A stretch of 64,000 nt of DNA from the NCBI GenBank assembly GCA_963666705.2, contig CAXXKO010000028.1:1-64000 (forward strand), written 5' to 3'. This DNA comes from G963666705 sp963666705. GTDB taxonomy: Bacteria; Pseudomonadota; Alphaproteobacteria; CADEGL01. The position numbers and the translations under genes are program-made. The notes under the pieces were generated by a model. That model was not told the DNA's origin. It made no database searches and was given only the letters and a program-made list of their open reading frames with translations. This document shows, one piece after another, positions 8,775 to 18,867 of this stretch (positions within the stretch are counted from its first letter, which is position 1; each line of letters begins with the position of its first letter).

Positions 8775-8972
8775 GGCGGCGCGTCCCTTTATTTATGCGG
8801 TGATTGCCCGAAAATCTTCCGCCAACCTATGCGCCGCCCAGGGCACGTGCAAGGCCGGCGGCGAACGCCGTGGCACGGCATGACGCCAGTACCGCTCCCC
8901 CTGATTCGGTGTAGACTGACAGGACTAGCCGCAAGGCAACAAGCGGCGGTACGACGGATGGGGAGGATCCAG

Positions 8973-10073
8973 GTGGGACGATTTGGCGCAGCCGCCGGAC
9001 GGTCGGCGGGCATGGCCGCGGTCGGCATGCTGGCGCTCGGAGCACCGGCCACGGCGGCCGACGATCAGCGGTCTTATCCCTACATCACTGGCGAGGTCGA
9101 CATCGAGGTCCAGAACGATGGCTTCTACCATTCGGAGGATCCCACGGCCGAAATCGACAACCTCACCACCGATACCGAGCCCGTGGTCGTCCTCCACCTG
9201 ACCGAGGGCCTCTCGGCGCTGGCCCACGCCACGCTCGAGCAGTCGAGCCTCCCGCCGCCGGGACGGAACGGCTTCTTCGCCCGGCACGGGATCTTCATGG
9301 AACATCTGTATCTGCAATACGCGGACGAGCGGTTCTCGATCCTGGGCGGCAAGTTCGAGGTGAATTTCGGCCGCGCCTGGGACGTGGCCCCGGGCATTTA
9401 CGGCGCCGATTTCGCGGAAGACGACTACCAGTTCGACGAGCGCATCGGCTTCGCCGCCACGGCCAACACGGGGACCGGCGTGCTCGGCACCCATACGGTC
9501 TCGGCCAGCAGCTTCTTCTCGGACACCAGCGTGTTCAGCGGTGCCTACCCCAGTACCCGGGGAACGCTGGTGCTGAGCGATGGCGGGCCGGGAAACACCG
9601 AGAGCTTCTCCAATTGGTCGGTCGCCCTCGACAGCTCCGACGCCATGGGCATTGCCGGGATGACCTATCACGCCGGCTTCATTTACCAGGAGAGTGGCGT
9701 CGGCGATACGGCGGACGAGCGGGGTTATGTGGCCGGTATCAGCTTCCCGGTCGAGGTTGGTGGGGAGCTGACCTTCACGCCCTTCGTGGAGTGGATGCGG
9801 CTGACGGGTGCGGGGGGCGTCGACAGTACGGAGCTCGTCGACCTGACCCTCTCCCTCCAGGGCCAGTGGCGTGGCGGGTGCTGGGGCGCCGCTCTGTCCT
9901 ACACCGGCCGCGACAACGGCGACACCGCACCCGACGACAGCCTGTTCCAGGCCTCGGCCGGATATACCTTCGATTTCGGCATCGGCGTCCAGTTGGCCTG
10001 GCGGCTGGCCGAAGTCGCGCAGATCGAATCGAACGCCATCGGCACGCTGCTCACCTACACTTACGATTTCTGA
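8973..10073 (+). CDS. Outer-membrane porin-like beta-barrel protein
   Basis: This 366-aa protein has a signal peptide ending ATAA before DDQ. Alternating hydrophobic strands follow, and the C-terminus ends in aromatic TLLTYTYDF, the terminal Phe typical of beta-barrels inserted by BAM. I chose the GTG at 8973, which has GGGGAGG six bases upstream. The ATG at 8958 is in frame but has no such site. The frame is open to 8496, but that part overlaps the divergent aminotransferase gene. One segment (HLYLQYADERFSILGGKF) resembles porins that present a channel-facing strand. No specific solute is indicated. Confidence 0.75.
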   Translation: MGRFGAAAGRSAGMAAVGMLALGAPATAADDQRSYPYITGEVDIEVQNDGFYHSEDPTAEIDNLTTDTEPVVVLHLTEGLSALAHATLEQSSLPPPGRNGFFARHGIFMEHLYLQYADERFSILGGKFEVNFGRAWDVAPGIYGADFAEDDYQFDERIGFAATANTGTGVLGTHTVSASSFFSDTSVFSGAYPSTRGTLVLSDGGPGNTESFSNWSVALDSSDAMGIAGMTYHAGFIYQESGVGDTADERGYVAGISFPVEVGGELTFTPFVEWMRLTGAGGVDSTELVDLTLSLQGQWRGGCWGAALSYTGRDNGDTAPDDSLFQASAGYTFDFGIGVQLAWRLAEVAQIESNAIGTLLTYTYDF

Positions 10074-10102
10074 GCCCGCCGACTCCCGAGCCCGGATCGG
10101 GC

Positions 10103-10894
10103 TCACCCCAATGCGGCCCTGAGGGTGATCCCGCCCCAGACGACGAGCCCCACGCCGGCGGCGCCGCCGAGCCAGTGCCCCGCCGGCACCGTCTTCTCGA
10201 GCAGCACGAAGGCGGCGATGGCGGCGATCCAGAGCAGGCTCATGACGCCGCCCATGAACAGGAGCGCCATCAGCACCCAGCAGCAGCCCAAGCAGAAGGC
10301 GCCGTGCTCCATGCCCATGCGGAATGCGCCCATCCGCCCCGGGCGCCAGCCCTGCATGACGAATTGGAATGGCGTGCGGCAATGGCGCAGGCAGGCGTGC
10401 TTGAGCGGGGTGAGCTGATAGACCCCGGCCGCCACCAGGATGAGCCCGCCGAGAGTGGCGCTCGTCGTCGCCATCATGGGCGAGAGCAGGGCCAGGCTCT
10501 CGAGCCCCCATTGCAGGGCCGTGGCCACGACGCTGAAGGCGCCCCATACCACCAGGTAGCCGAGGGCGAAGATGCCGGTCCGCACGAAGGTGCCGCCCTT
10601 CTCCCGCCGCTTGCGGCCAACGGTGGCGAAGAGGAGGACCATGGGCGCAGCACTCGGCAGCATCATGGCCACCATCATCACCGCCCACATGACGAACATC
10701 AGAGCGAAGTATCCGGCCGTCCAGCTCTTGGCCGCGACGCCGGTCATGGCTGAGGCAACCATGTCCGCGTCCATCTCCATACCCGCACCCATGAGGACAT
10801 AGGCCCAGGAGAGCGCGATTACGCCGCCGAGGCCGCCCAGGACCACCAAGCGGTCGCGGCGCAGCACCCGTTCGAGGGGCGAGTAGTCGCTCAC
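10103..10894 (-). CDS. DUF2182 multi-pass membrane protein
   Basis: This 263-aa integral membrane protein has about six or seven hydrophobic segments. It contains the Met-rich stretch WAVMMVAMMLPS, a Cys/His region (LKHACLRHC) and the family signature AFCLGCCWVLMALLFMGGVM. The Met, His and Cys residues inside and beside the membrane make it a predicted metal-binding protein, but the metal is not known from sequence. DUF2182 genes commonly neighbour DUF1326 genes. The DUF1326 partner lies 1.6 kb upstream on the same strand, and an IS481 element now sits between them. Confidence 0.85.
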   Translation of the reverse strand: MSDYSPLERVLRRDRLVVLGGLGGVIALSWAYVLMGAGMEMDADMVASAMTGVAAKSWTAGYFALMFVMWAVMMVAMMLPSAAPMVLLFATVGRKRREKGGTFVRTGIFALGYLVVWGAFSVVATALQWGLESLALLSPMMATTSATLGGLILVAAGVYQLTPLKHACLRHCRTPFQFVMQGWRPGRMGAFRMGMEHGAFCLGCCWVLMALLFMGGVMSLLWIAAIAAFVLLEKTVPAGHWLGGAAGVGLVVWGGITLRAALG

Positions 10895-10976
10895 GGCCGG
10901 CGGCGGGAATAAAGCCGGCCGGACACGCCGCTCGAATTCGGGCTCTTGGTTTCGCGTACCCCCCTCGCCCCGCCCT

Positions 10977-10991
10977 CCCCCCCCCCCCCCC
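10977..10991. repeat. 15-base C homopolymer
   Basis: An uninterrupted run of 15 C bases lies 4 bp left of the IS481 end. It is in the 100-bp upstream region of DUF2182. It could vary in length by slippage, or its length may be a sequencing estimate. Confidence 0.8.
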
Positions 10992-10995
10992 GCGC

Positions 10996-12376
10996 TGTAC
11001 AGACCGGAGACATAGCTGACAGGTGTTCGGAGACATGGTTGACACTTTCCCGGTCCCTGGCGGATTGGGGAAGGATTGGATCATGGTCTGGCGGGAGCGG
11101 TTGGTGATGGATCTGCGAGAGGAGTTTGTGGGTCTGGCGGGAAGCGCGGGGGCGAACCGGCGTGAGCTGTGCCGTCGGTTCGGGATCAGCGCCCAGACCG
11201 GCTACAAATGGCTGCGGCGGCACGCGGCCGAGGGGCGGGAGGGCTTGGCCGACCGCTCGCGGCGGCCGCGGACGAGCCCGGGGCGTGTGGCGCCGGTGCT
11301 CGAGGCGGCGGTGCTCGCGGTGCGGGCCGACAGCAACCAGGCGTGGGGCGGCCGCAAGATCCGGCGGCGGCTCCAGGACTTCGGCCACGCGGCGGTGCCG
11401 AGCGCCAGTACGATCACCGAGATCCTGCGCCGCCACGACAAGCTGGACGCGGCGGCGGCCGGGCCGGCGCGCTGGTGCCGGTTCGAGCGCGCCGGCCCGA
11501 ACGAGCTGTGGCAGATGGACTTCAAGGGCCACTTCGCGACCGTGGCCGGGCGCTGCCATCCCTTGACGGTGCTCGACGACCACGCGCGCTACGCGCTCGG
11601 GCTCGCCGCCTGCGCCGACGAGCGCGCGGAGACGGTGCGCGAGCGGCTGAGCGCCATCTTCCGGCGCTACGGGCTGCCCGAGGCGATGCTGATGGACAAC
11701 GGCGCGCCGTGGGGCGACGCCGGCGGCCAGCCCTACACCGTGCTCACCGTGTGGCTGATGCGGCTCGGCATCCGCATCGCCCACTGCCGCCCCTACCATC
11801 CCCAGACCCAAGGCAAGGACGAGCGCTTCCACCGCACATTGGCGGCCGAGGTCCTGGCCGGGCGCCGCTTCGCCGATCTCGGCGAGTGCCAGGGCGCATT
11901 CTCGCGCTGGCGCCACGTCTACAACCACCAGCGCCCGCACGAGGCCCTCGATCTCGACGTGCCGGCGCGCCGCTACCGCCCCAGCGCGGTCGCCTTCCCG
12001 GAGACGCCGCCCGAGATCGCATACGGTCCCGGCGATAGGGTGCGCAAGGTCCAGAGCGGCGGCATGGTCAGCTTCCAGGGCCGCCAGTTCCGCATCTCCA
12101 AGGCGTTCAAGGGACAGCCCATCGCCCTGCGCCCGAGCGCCGTCGACGGCGTGTTCACGGTGCGCTTCGGCGCCAACACCATCGCCCATATCGACTTCCG
12201 AAAAGCGCCCGCCGAGACACGAGCCGCCTGTGGATTTGATGGATATCGCTGGCGCGATACCCACAACCCCACAGGCACAACAACCGCAAAACAGGATTGA
12301 TCTGGTATTGAAGTGCAGCATCCGAGGTGTCAACCATGTCCCCGAACACCCGTCAACCATGTCCCCGGTCTATACA
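10996..12376 (+). mobile_element. IS481-family insertion sequence
   Basis: The element has long matching ends. The left end reads TGTACAGACCGGAGACAT and continues to TTGACAC. The right end, reverse-complemented, reads TGTATAGACCGGGGACAT and continues likewise for about 50 bp with only transitions. Each end contains two copies of a GGAGACAT-type unit. It carries one transposase gene. The flanks show no clear target duplication. It lies between the DUF1326 and DUF2182 genes. Confidence 0.85.
11083..12300 (+). CDS. IS481-family DDE transposase
   Basis: This 405-aa protein has an N-terminal helix-turn-helix region (RRELCRRFGISAQTGYKWL) and an rve-type integrase core: WQMDFKG, then MDNGAPW, then KDERFHRTL for the D-D-E triad. 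A C-terminal extension includes VYNHQRPHEAL and a beta-rich tail. I chose the ATG at 11083, since the frame upstream of it runs into the inverted repeat. No frameshift or truncation is seen, so it may be active. It drives movement of the element at 10996-12376. Confidence 0.9.
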   Translation: MVWRERLVMDLREEFVGLAGSAGANRRELCRRFGISAQTGYKWLRRHAAEGREGLADRSRRPRTSPGRVAPVLEAAVLAVRADSNQAWGGRKIRRRLQDFGHAAVPSASTITEILRRHDKLDAAAAGPARWCRFERAGPNELWQMDFKGHFATVAGRCHPLTVLDDHARYALGLAACADERAETVRERLSAIFRRYGLPEAMLMDNGAPWGDAGGQPYTVLTVWLMRLGIRIAHCRPYHPQTQGKDERFHRTLAAEVLAGRRFADLGECQGAFSRWRHVYNHQRPHEALDLDVPARRYRPSAVAFPETPPEIAYGPGDRVRKVQSGGMVSFQGRQFRISKAFKGQPIALRPSAVDGVFTVRFGANTIAHIDFRKAPAETRAACGFDGYRWRDTHNPTGTTTAKQD

Positions 12377-12494
12377 CCGGAGGGGAGAGGGTTCAGGACG
12401 GCGCATCGACCGTTGTTCTCCCTCTCCCCCTTCGAGGGGGAGAGGGCCGGGGTGAGGGGGTGAGGCGCGAGACATGCTCACGTGAACGCTGGCG

Positions 12495-13133
12495 CTAGGC
12501 GCGGTGGACGCCGCTTGGCGTCTGCTCCACATGAGCGATCGAGCTGTGCCCGTCTGTCACCTCGAATGGAATGCCGCCGGTGCTGGAGATGCGCGCGCAG
12601 GCAACCTCGGCGCCGTGATGCTCGAAGCCCTCGGGCATCACCACCTGGATGCGGTGCTCGGCGCCGGTTACAGGGTTGCGGATCGGCTCGACCTCGGTCT
12701 CCAGCAGGCCCGGTACCACCGCCCTGCCCCGCCGCGCATCGAGATCGAAGTCGAACTCGATGGGCACGAACTGGGGCGTCAGCATCTCGGTCACGATGAG
12801 GCTGAAGATGTGAAACATCGTGCCCTCGTCCGAGTTCCGTCCTGAAAGAATCTCGAACAGGGCGTCGCGCTGAGCCTCCTCGGCGCGCTCGTCCACAAAA
12901 AGCTGCATGGTGCCGTTGCCCTCGTGCAGTGGGCCTGGGAAGTGGACGGTCACCAGGAAGTTGAGCCCGTCGAGCTTCACGCCGCCGAAGCTGCCTTCCT
13001 CGATATGCATGCCGGCCACACCTTTGCAATTGCCATGGGTGGGCGGCGCGTTGAAGTCGCATGGGCAGCCGAAATCGCAGTTGCAGTTCTTGATCCATTG
13101 GCCTTCGAGGCGCCAATCGGTCCGGGTCATCAT
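12495..13133 (-). CDS. DUF1326 domain protein
   Basis: This 212-aa soluble protein has the family's Cys-rich N-terminus, IKNCNCDFGCPCDFNAPP, which looks like a metal site. HGNCKG and a beta-rich body ending in a C-terminal HSSIAHVEQTPSG region follow. GGGAG sits just before the ATG pair at 13133/13130, and either may be the start. DUF1326 and DUF2182 genes often form a pair. Here the partner is downstream on the same strand beyond an IS481 insertion, so co-transcription is probably lost. The biochemical role is unknown. Confidence 0.82.
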   Translation of the reverse strand: MMTRTDWRLEGQWIKNCNCDFGCPCDFNAPPTHGNCKGVAGMHIEEGSFGGVKLDGLNFLVTVHFPGPLHEGNGTMQLFVDERAEEAQRDALFEILSGRNSDEGTMFHIFSLIVTEMLTPQFVPIEFDFDLDARRGRAVVPGLLETEVEPIRNPVTGAEHRIQVVMPEGFEHHGAEVACARISSTGGIPFEVTDGHSSIAHVEQTPSGVHRA

Positions 13134-13158
13134 TCTACTCCCAAGAGAATCGCGACGA

Positions 13159-14055
13159 TCAGGAGGCGGCCTTGGCCAGGGCGTTGTCCATGCGGGATTC
13201 GTAGTAGCGGTCGTGGACCGACCAGTCGGGCGGCATCTTGAGGCGCAGGTCCTCGGAATGGACGTAGCGGGCCGACTGGCCGCGCACGATCTTCCAGCGA
13301 TAGCGGGAATAGTAGGGGATGGGCGCGTAGGGCACCGCGTCGGCCGCCGAGTAGCCGTTGATCACCACCGGCCGGCCGCGGCTGGATTCGTTGCGGCGGG
13401 CGCCGTGGAGGATGCCGCAGTGGGTGATGACGAGGGTCCCGGCCGGGCCGGTCAGATCGACGGCCTTCGCGATGGGCGCGCGCGCTTTCTCCCCGTCGGC
13501 GAGGACGCCGAGCCATTGCCCGTCGGCGTCGTAATGGTCGTAGACCTCCCCCAGATGGCTGCCCGGCACGACCATGGTCGGGCCCTGATCGGGCGTCACC
13601 TCGTCGAGGAAAGTCAGCACCATGAGGAGCGCCATGTTCGAATGGGGGAAGAAGGCCACGTCCTGGTGCCACTTGAAGCCGCCGCCCCGGGCCGGCTTGT
13701 AGGCGACGTTGGCTTCGCGGAACTTCACGTCCGGCCCGACGAGGTCGGCAACGATGTCGATCTGGGGCGGCTGCGAGGCATAAGCCCAGAGGTCGTCGTG
13801 ATAGTCGGGCGCGCACAGCACCTGGCGCAGGCGGGGCGGTCCGCCGCCCGGGTCGTCCTCGAGCTCGAAGTCCGAGCTCGGGTCCTCGGGCTGCTTCGCG
13901 CGCTCGCGCAATTCCTCCATGGCGGCGCGCAAGCGCTCGCGCCAAGCCTCGGGGAGGAACCCCTCGAGAACCAGATAGCCCTGCTCGAAGAAGCGCTCAC
14001 GCTGGTCCTGGTCCAGGACGATCGGGGGATGGCTGAGAATCTGTTCGGGTGTCAT
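13159..14055 (-). CDS. Phytanoyl-CoA dioxygenase (PhyH) family protein
   Basis: This 298-aa protein should be an Fe(II)/2-oxoglutarate dioxygenase. The iron ligands are in FKWHQDVAFF (H-x-D) and in HCGILHGARRN, where the distal His is followed by an Arg that would bind 2-oxoglutarate. I preferred the ATG at 14055 because GGAGAGAG lies 4 bp before it. An ATG six codons upstream is possible. It follows the DUF1326 gene's promoter side on the same strand with a gap of 25 bp, so the two may be co-transcribed in the order PhyH then DUF1326. The substrate is unknown. Confidence 0.82.
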   Translation of the reverse strand: MTPEQILSHPPIVLDQDQRERFFEQGYLVLEGFLPEAWRERLRAAMEELRERAKQPEDPSSDFELEDDPGGGPPRLRQVLCAPDYHDDLWAYASQPPQIDIVADLVGPDVKFREANVAYKPARGGGFKWHQDVAFFPHSNMALLMVLTFLDEVTPDQGPTMVVPGSHLGEVYDHYDADGQWLGVLADGEKARAPIAKAVDLTGPAGTLVITHCGILHGARRNESSRGRPVVINGYSAADAVPYAPIPYYSRYRWKIVRGQSARYVHSEDLRLKMPPDWSVHDRYYESRMDNALAKAAS

Positions 14056-14376
14056 GGCGCTCTCTCCGGGCATGGGTCGGACCCTCGGGCAAGAGCATAG
14101 CGTGCTTCGTACCGCGATGTCATTTCCACCATGATTCCGCGTTCAGGTGCGTGTGATATGCATCACTGCGCAATTTGGCGAGGACTGGCATCCTTACGAC
14201 CATACCGGCGGCGAGAGCTTCTGGGAGTCCCCCTCCCGCCTCTCGCCGGACCACCCTGAGCGGTCCACGGGACGACGGGCCATCGGCCCATCAGCGCAGC
14301 ACCCATGTAGGGAGGACCGAAGACACCGGCCGCGCGGCGACGGCGCGCCCAGGCCATGGAGGAGTGCGCGACAGCC
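14056..14376. other. Intergenic region between divergent genes
   Basis: About 320 bp separate the PhyH gene (minus) from the DivK-like gene (plus). It should hold both promoters. I found no convincing -35/-10 pair, operator or RNA structure. The sequence around 14150 (GTGTGATATGCATCACTGCG) contains a short near-palindrome that could be an operator. Confidence 0.35.
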
Positions 14377-14763
14377 ATGCCCAAGACCATCCTCGTCGTC
14401 GAGGACGACGACCTCAACATGAAGGTCTTTCGCGAGATGCTGAGCGCCCGCGGCTTCGACTGCATCGAAGCCAGGGACGGGATCGCGGCAATCCGCGTCG
14501 CCTTCGACCGCAAGCCGGACCTCATTCTGATGGACCTCCAGCTCCCCGACATCTCGGGCATGGACGTGACCCGGATGCTCAAGGCCGTCGAGGGCTTGCG
14601 CGAGATCCCCATCATCATGGTCACCGCCTTCGCGGCCCACGGCGACGCCGAGCTGGCGCGCAACTGCGGCTGCCAGGGATACATCGCCAAGCCCATCGCC
14701 CTCAACAACCTATACGACATGATCGACCACCACACCGAGGCTTGCGCGGCGCGGATCAACTAA
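14377..14763 (+). CDS. Single-domain response regulator, DivK-like
   Basis: This 128-aa protein is a receiver domain with no output domain. The acidic pocket is EDDDLNMK, the phospho-acceptor Asp is in LILMDLQLP, the switch Thr is in MVTAFA, and the conserved Lys is in YIAKPI. The DLNMKVF and GCQGYIAKPI segments closely resemble DivK, the cell-cycle regulator of alphaproteobacteria that acts through DivJ/PleC and CckA. The usual pleD neighbour is absent. Start at 14377 gives the conserved P-K-T-I-L-V-V-E-D opening. An ATG seven codons upstream is closer to no ribosome site. Confidence 0.72.
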   Translation: MPKTILVVEDDDLNMKVFREMLSARGFDCIEARDGIAAIRVAFDRKPDLILMDLQLPDISGMDVTRMLKAVEGLREIPIIMVTAFAAHGDAELARNCGCQGYIAKPIALNNLYDMIDHHTEACAARIN

Positions 14764-14791
14764 TCCTCCCGCTGCAGGAGCCGCCCCGGCC

Positions 14792-15196
14792 TCACGCCGC
14801 GCGGAGCTGGTCGAGGCCCTGGGCGGCGGCGTAGCCGAGCCAGACGGCGAGCAGGCACAGGACGAGCGAGGCGACGACGTTCGCACCCCCGCGCAGCCAG
14901 TCGCCCTCGTGGAACAGGGCCAGGGTCTGCAGGCTGAAGGCCGAGAAGGTGGTGTAGCCGCCGAGGATACCGATCATGACGAGCTGGCGCCCGCTATCGC
15001 CGAGCAGCATGCGGCCGTCGGCCATGGTGAGCGTCGCCACCAGGCCGATGATGAAGCTGCCAGACACGTTGACGAAGAGGGTGCCCCACGGAAAGGCGTC
15101 GCCGAAGAGGCGCGCGAAGAGGCCCGCCGCAGCGTACCGCGCCATGCCACCCAACGCGCTGCCGAGCCCGACCAGAAGATAGGAGATGGCCGTCAT
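14792..15196 (-). CDS. crcB: Fluoride ion transporter CrcB/Fluc
   Basis: This 134-aa four-helix membrane protein carries the Fluc hallmarks GGMARY, WGTLFVNVSGSFIIGL and GGYTTFSAFSLQTL, which include the pore Asn and the Phe-box and Thr residues. Such proteins act as dual-topology dimers that export fluoride. The start is set at M-T-A-I-S-Y. The longer frame upstream overlaps the uvrB start region. I looked for a fluoride riboswitch before the start and saw none. Confidence 0.9.
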   Translation of the reverse strand: MTAISYLLVGLGSALGGMARYAAAGLFARLFGDAFPWGTLFVNVSGSFIIGLVATLTMADGRMLLGDSGRQLVMIGILGGYTTFSAFSLQTLALFHEGDWLRGGANVVASLVLCLLAVWLGYAAAQGLDQLRAA

Positions 15197-15302
15197 TCCC
15201 GCCGCCCTGCCCCAAGGGGTGGAAAACCTGTCGGAAATGCGCCGCCCCGTCAATCGAACCGACACCCCTGACAACAGGTGCACCATGGGCCATATTAGAG
15301 GC

Positions 15303-17468
<2,166 letters not shown>

Positions 17469-17531
17469 GGCCTTTCGCCGCAAGCCGTCGAGTGTCTTTC
17501 AGCCGCCGCCGTTGCGGTATGTGCGCAGAGA

Positions 17532-18509
17532 CTATTCCGCCGCCGCGGCCCGGGCGAGGCGGGCGTCGGCGTCGGCCACGATGTCATGCTCGGTGCGTCC
17601 GCGCAGAAGCTCGCGCAGGATTCGCCAGTGGCATCCGAGATAGCCCTCCACGGGCAAGGGAAGCGGATAGATCGCCGTCACCTCCTCATGCAACCGGGGC
17701 AGGGCGTGAAACGGTATGTTGGGGAAGGTGTGATGGACCGTGTGGTAGGTCATGTTCCAATTGATCCAGCGCATGAACCAGTTGGTCTTGAACGTGCGCG
17801 TATTCAGGAGCGTATTGGGCCGGTGGGTGAGCCCGGTATGCTCGCCCACCCCCTGGAACCAGTAGAACCACTTGGTGCACAGGATCGGGCCCAGCCAGTA
17901 GATGACCGGCCACCAGGATTCGAGCGCGACCGCGCTTGACGCGATCGCCGCGTACCCAACGAGATGCCAGCGCGCCGCGAGAATGACCAGCCGCCGCTGG
18001 CGGCCCGTGAGGAATGGCTCGGGCGCATGGCCGAAGGCCTGCCGCAGGACGGCTTTGGCCCGGTGAAAATGGAAGGACGGGCCGAAGAAGCGCCAAAGAT
18101 ACGGCCAGGCGCCGTCGAAGGGCTTACGGCCCAGAAGCTCCGGATCCTTGTCCCAATCCTGGGTGTGGCGGTGGTGGGTGAAGTGGCTCCACTTGTGGTA
18201 GTCGCTCGGGTGGAGGATCCAGAAGCCGGAGAATCGCGCCACCCACACATTGAGCCAGCGGGTCCGGAAGACGGTGCCGTGGTCGCATTCGTGCTCCGGG
18301 GCGTAAAGCTGGTTGATCAAAATTCCCTGAAAGACGAAGAAGGGCACGCCCCACCAGCCACCCCAGGTGAGGGCCAGGGCCGCCGTGTTCGCCGCGATGG
18401 CGCCGTAATGGCTGGCGAGCTGGACCAAGCCCTTGAGGTCGGAGCGCTTGCCGAGCTCCCTGAGCCGGCGCGCCTTCATCACGCCGCGGACGCCGATGAA
18501 ATCATCCAT
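17532..18509 (-). CDS. Membrane fatty acid desaturase family protein
   Basis: This 325-aa protein is an integral-membrane di-iron enzyme with the three histidine boxes in order: HECDHGT, HKWSHFTHHRHT and HTVHHTFP. Hydrophobic segments lie between them. This arrangement is typical of desaturases and hydroxylases acting on acyl chains. The position of desaturation cannot be told. I set the start at M-D-D-F. The frame is open 26 codons further, but that part is low in conservation signals and overlaps a likely promoter. It converges with uvrB, whose stop is 60 bp away. Confidence 0.85.
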   Translation of the reverse strand: MDDFIGVRGVMKARRLRELGKRSDLKGLVQLASHYGAIAANTAALALTWGGWWGVPFFVFQGILINQLYAPEHECDHGTVFRTRWLNVWVARFSGFWILHPSDYHKWSHFTHHRHTQDWDKDPELLGRKPFDGAWPYLWRFFGPSFHFHRAKAVLRQAFGHAPEPFLTGRQRRLVILAARWHLVGYAAIASSAVALESWWPVIYWLGPILCTKWFYWFQGVGEHTGLTHRPNTLLNTRTFKTNWFMRWINWNMTYHTVHHTFPNIPFHALPRLHEEVTAIYPLPLPVEGYLGCHWRILRELLRGRTEHDIVADADARLARAAAAE

Positions 18510-18867
18510 ACGCACCGCCCCCAATTCGCACGAGCCCGAAGACATACTATCCGACATTTCCCAGGTGCCCCGGGAGCTCGGCCACAATGTAACAGAAATC
18601 GGCGCCCCAGCAGAAGGCGGGATGAAAGCTTAATCGGTTCCGTCGACATATCCCGCGCAAGCCACTCAAAACCCGGGAAACTCGGCGGGAAACCGTCTAA
18701 ACTCCGTGGACGCGTCCTTGACGTACATCATGGCGGGCGATTGGGCGGTGCGACAAGTCTTGCACAATGGATGGGAGGCCTGCGCGCGGCCCTGTGAGCC
18801 GCGAAAGGCATGGGGGCGCCATTTCGCCCGGGCAGGCGCGACGATCCAAGCAGCGAGGATGAGGATC
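18510..18867. other. Intergenic region between divergent genes
   Basis: About 358 bp separate the desaturase (minus) and ankyrin-protein (plus) starts. A TTGACG at about 18718 could be a -35 element for the plus strand, with no good -10 partner. A GGCATGGGGGCGCCATTTCGCC segment near 18808 has weak dyad symmetry. I see no gene or repeat here. Confidence 0.35.

Noticed and set aside
15197..15302. Fluoride riboswitch upstream of crcB
   Set aside because: I could not find the conserved GGNGATGG and GGCTGATGA-type blocks of that riboswitch.
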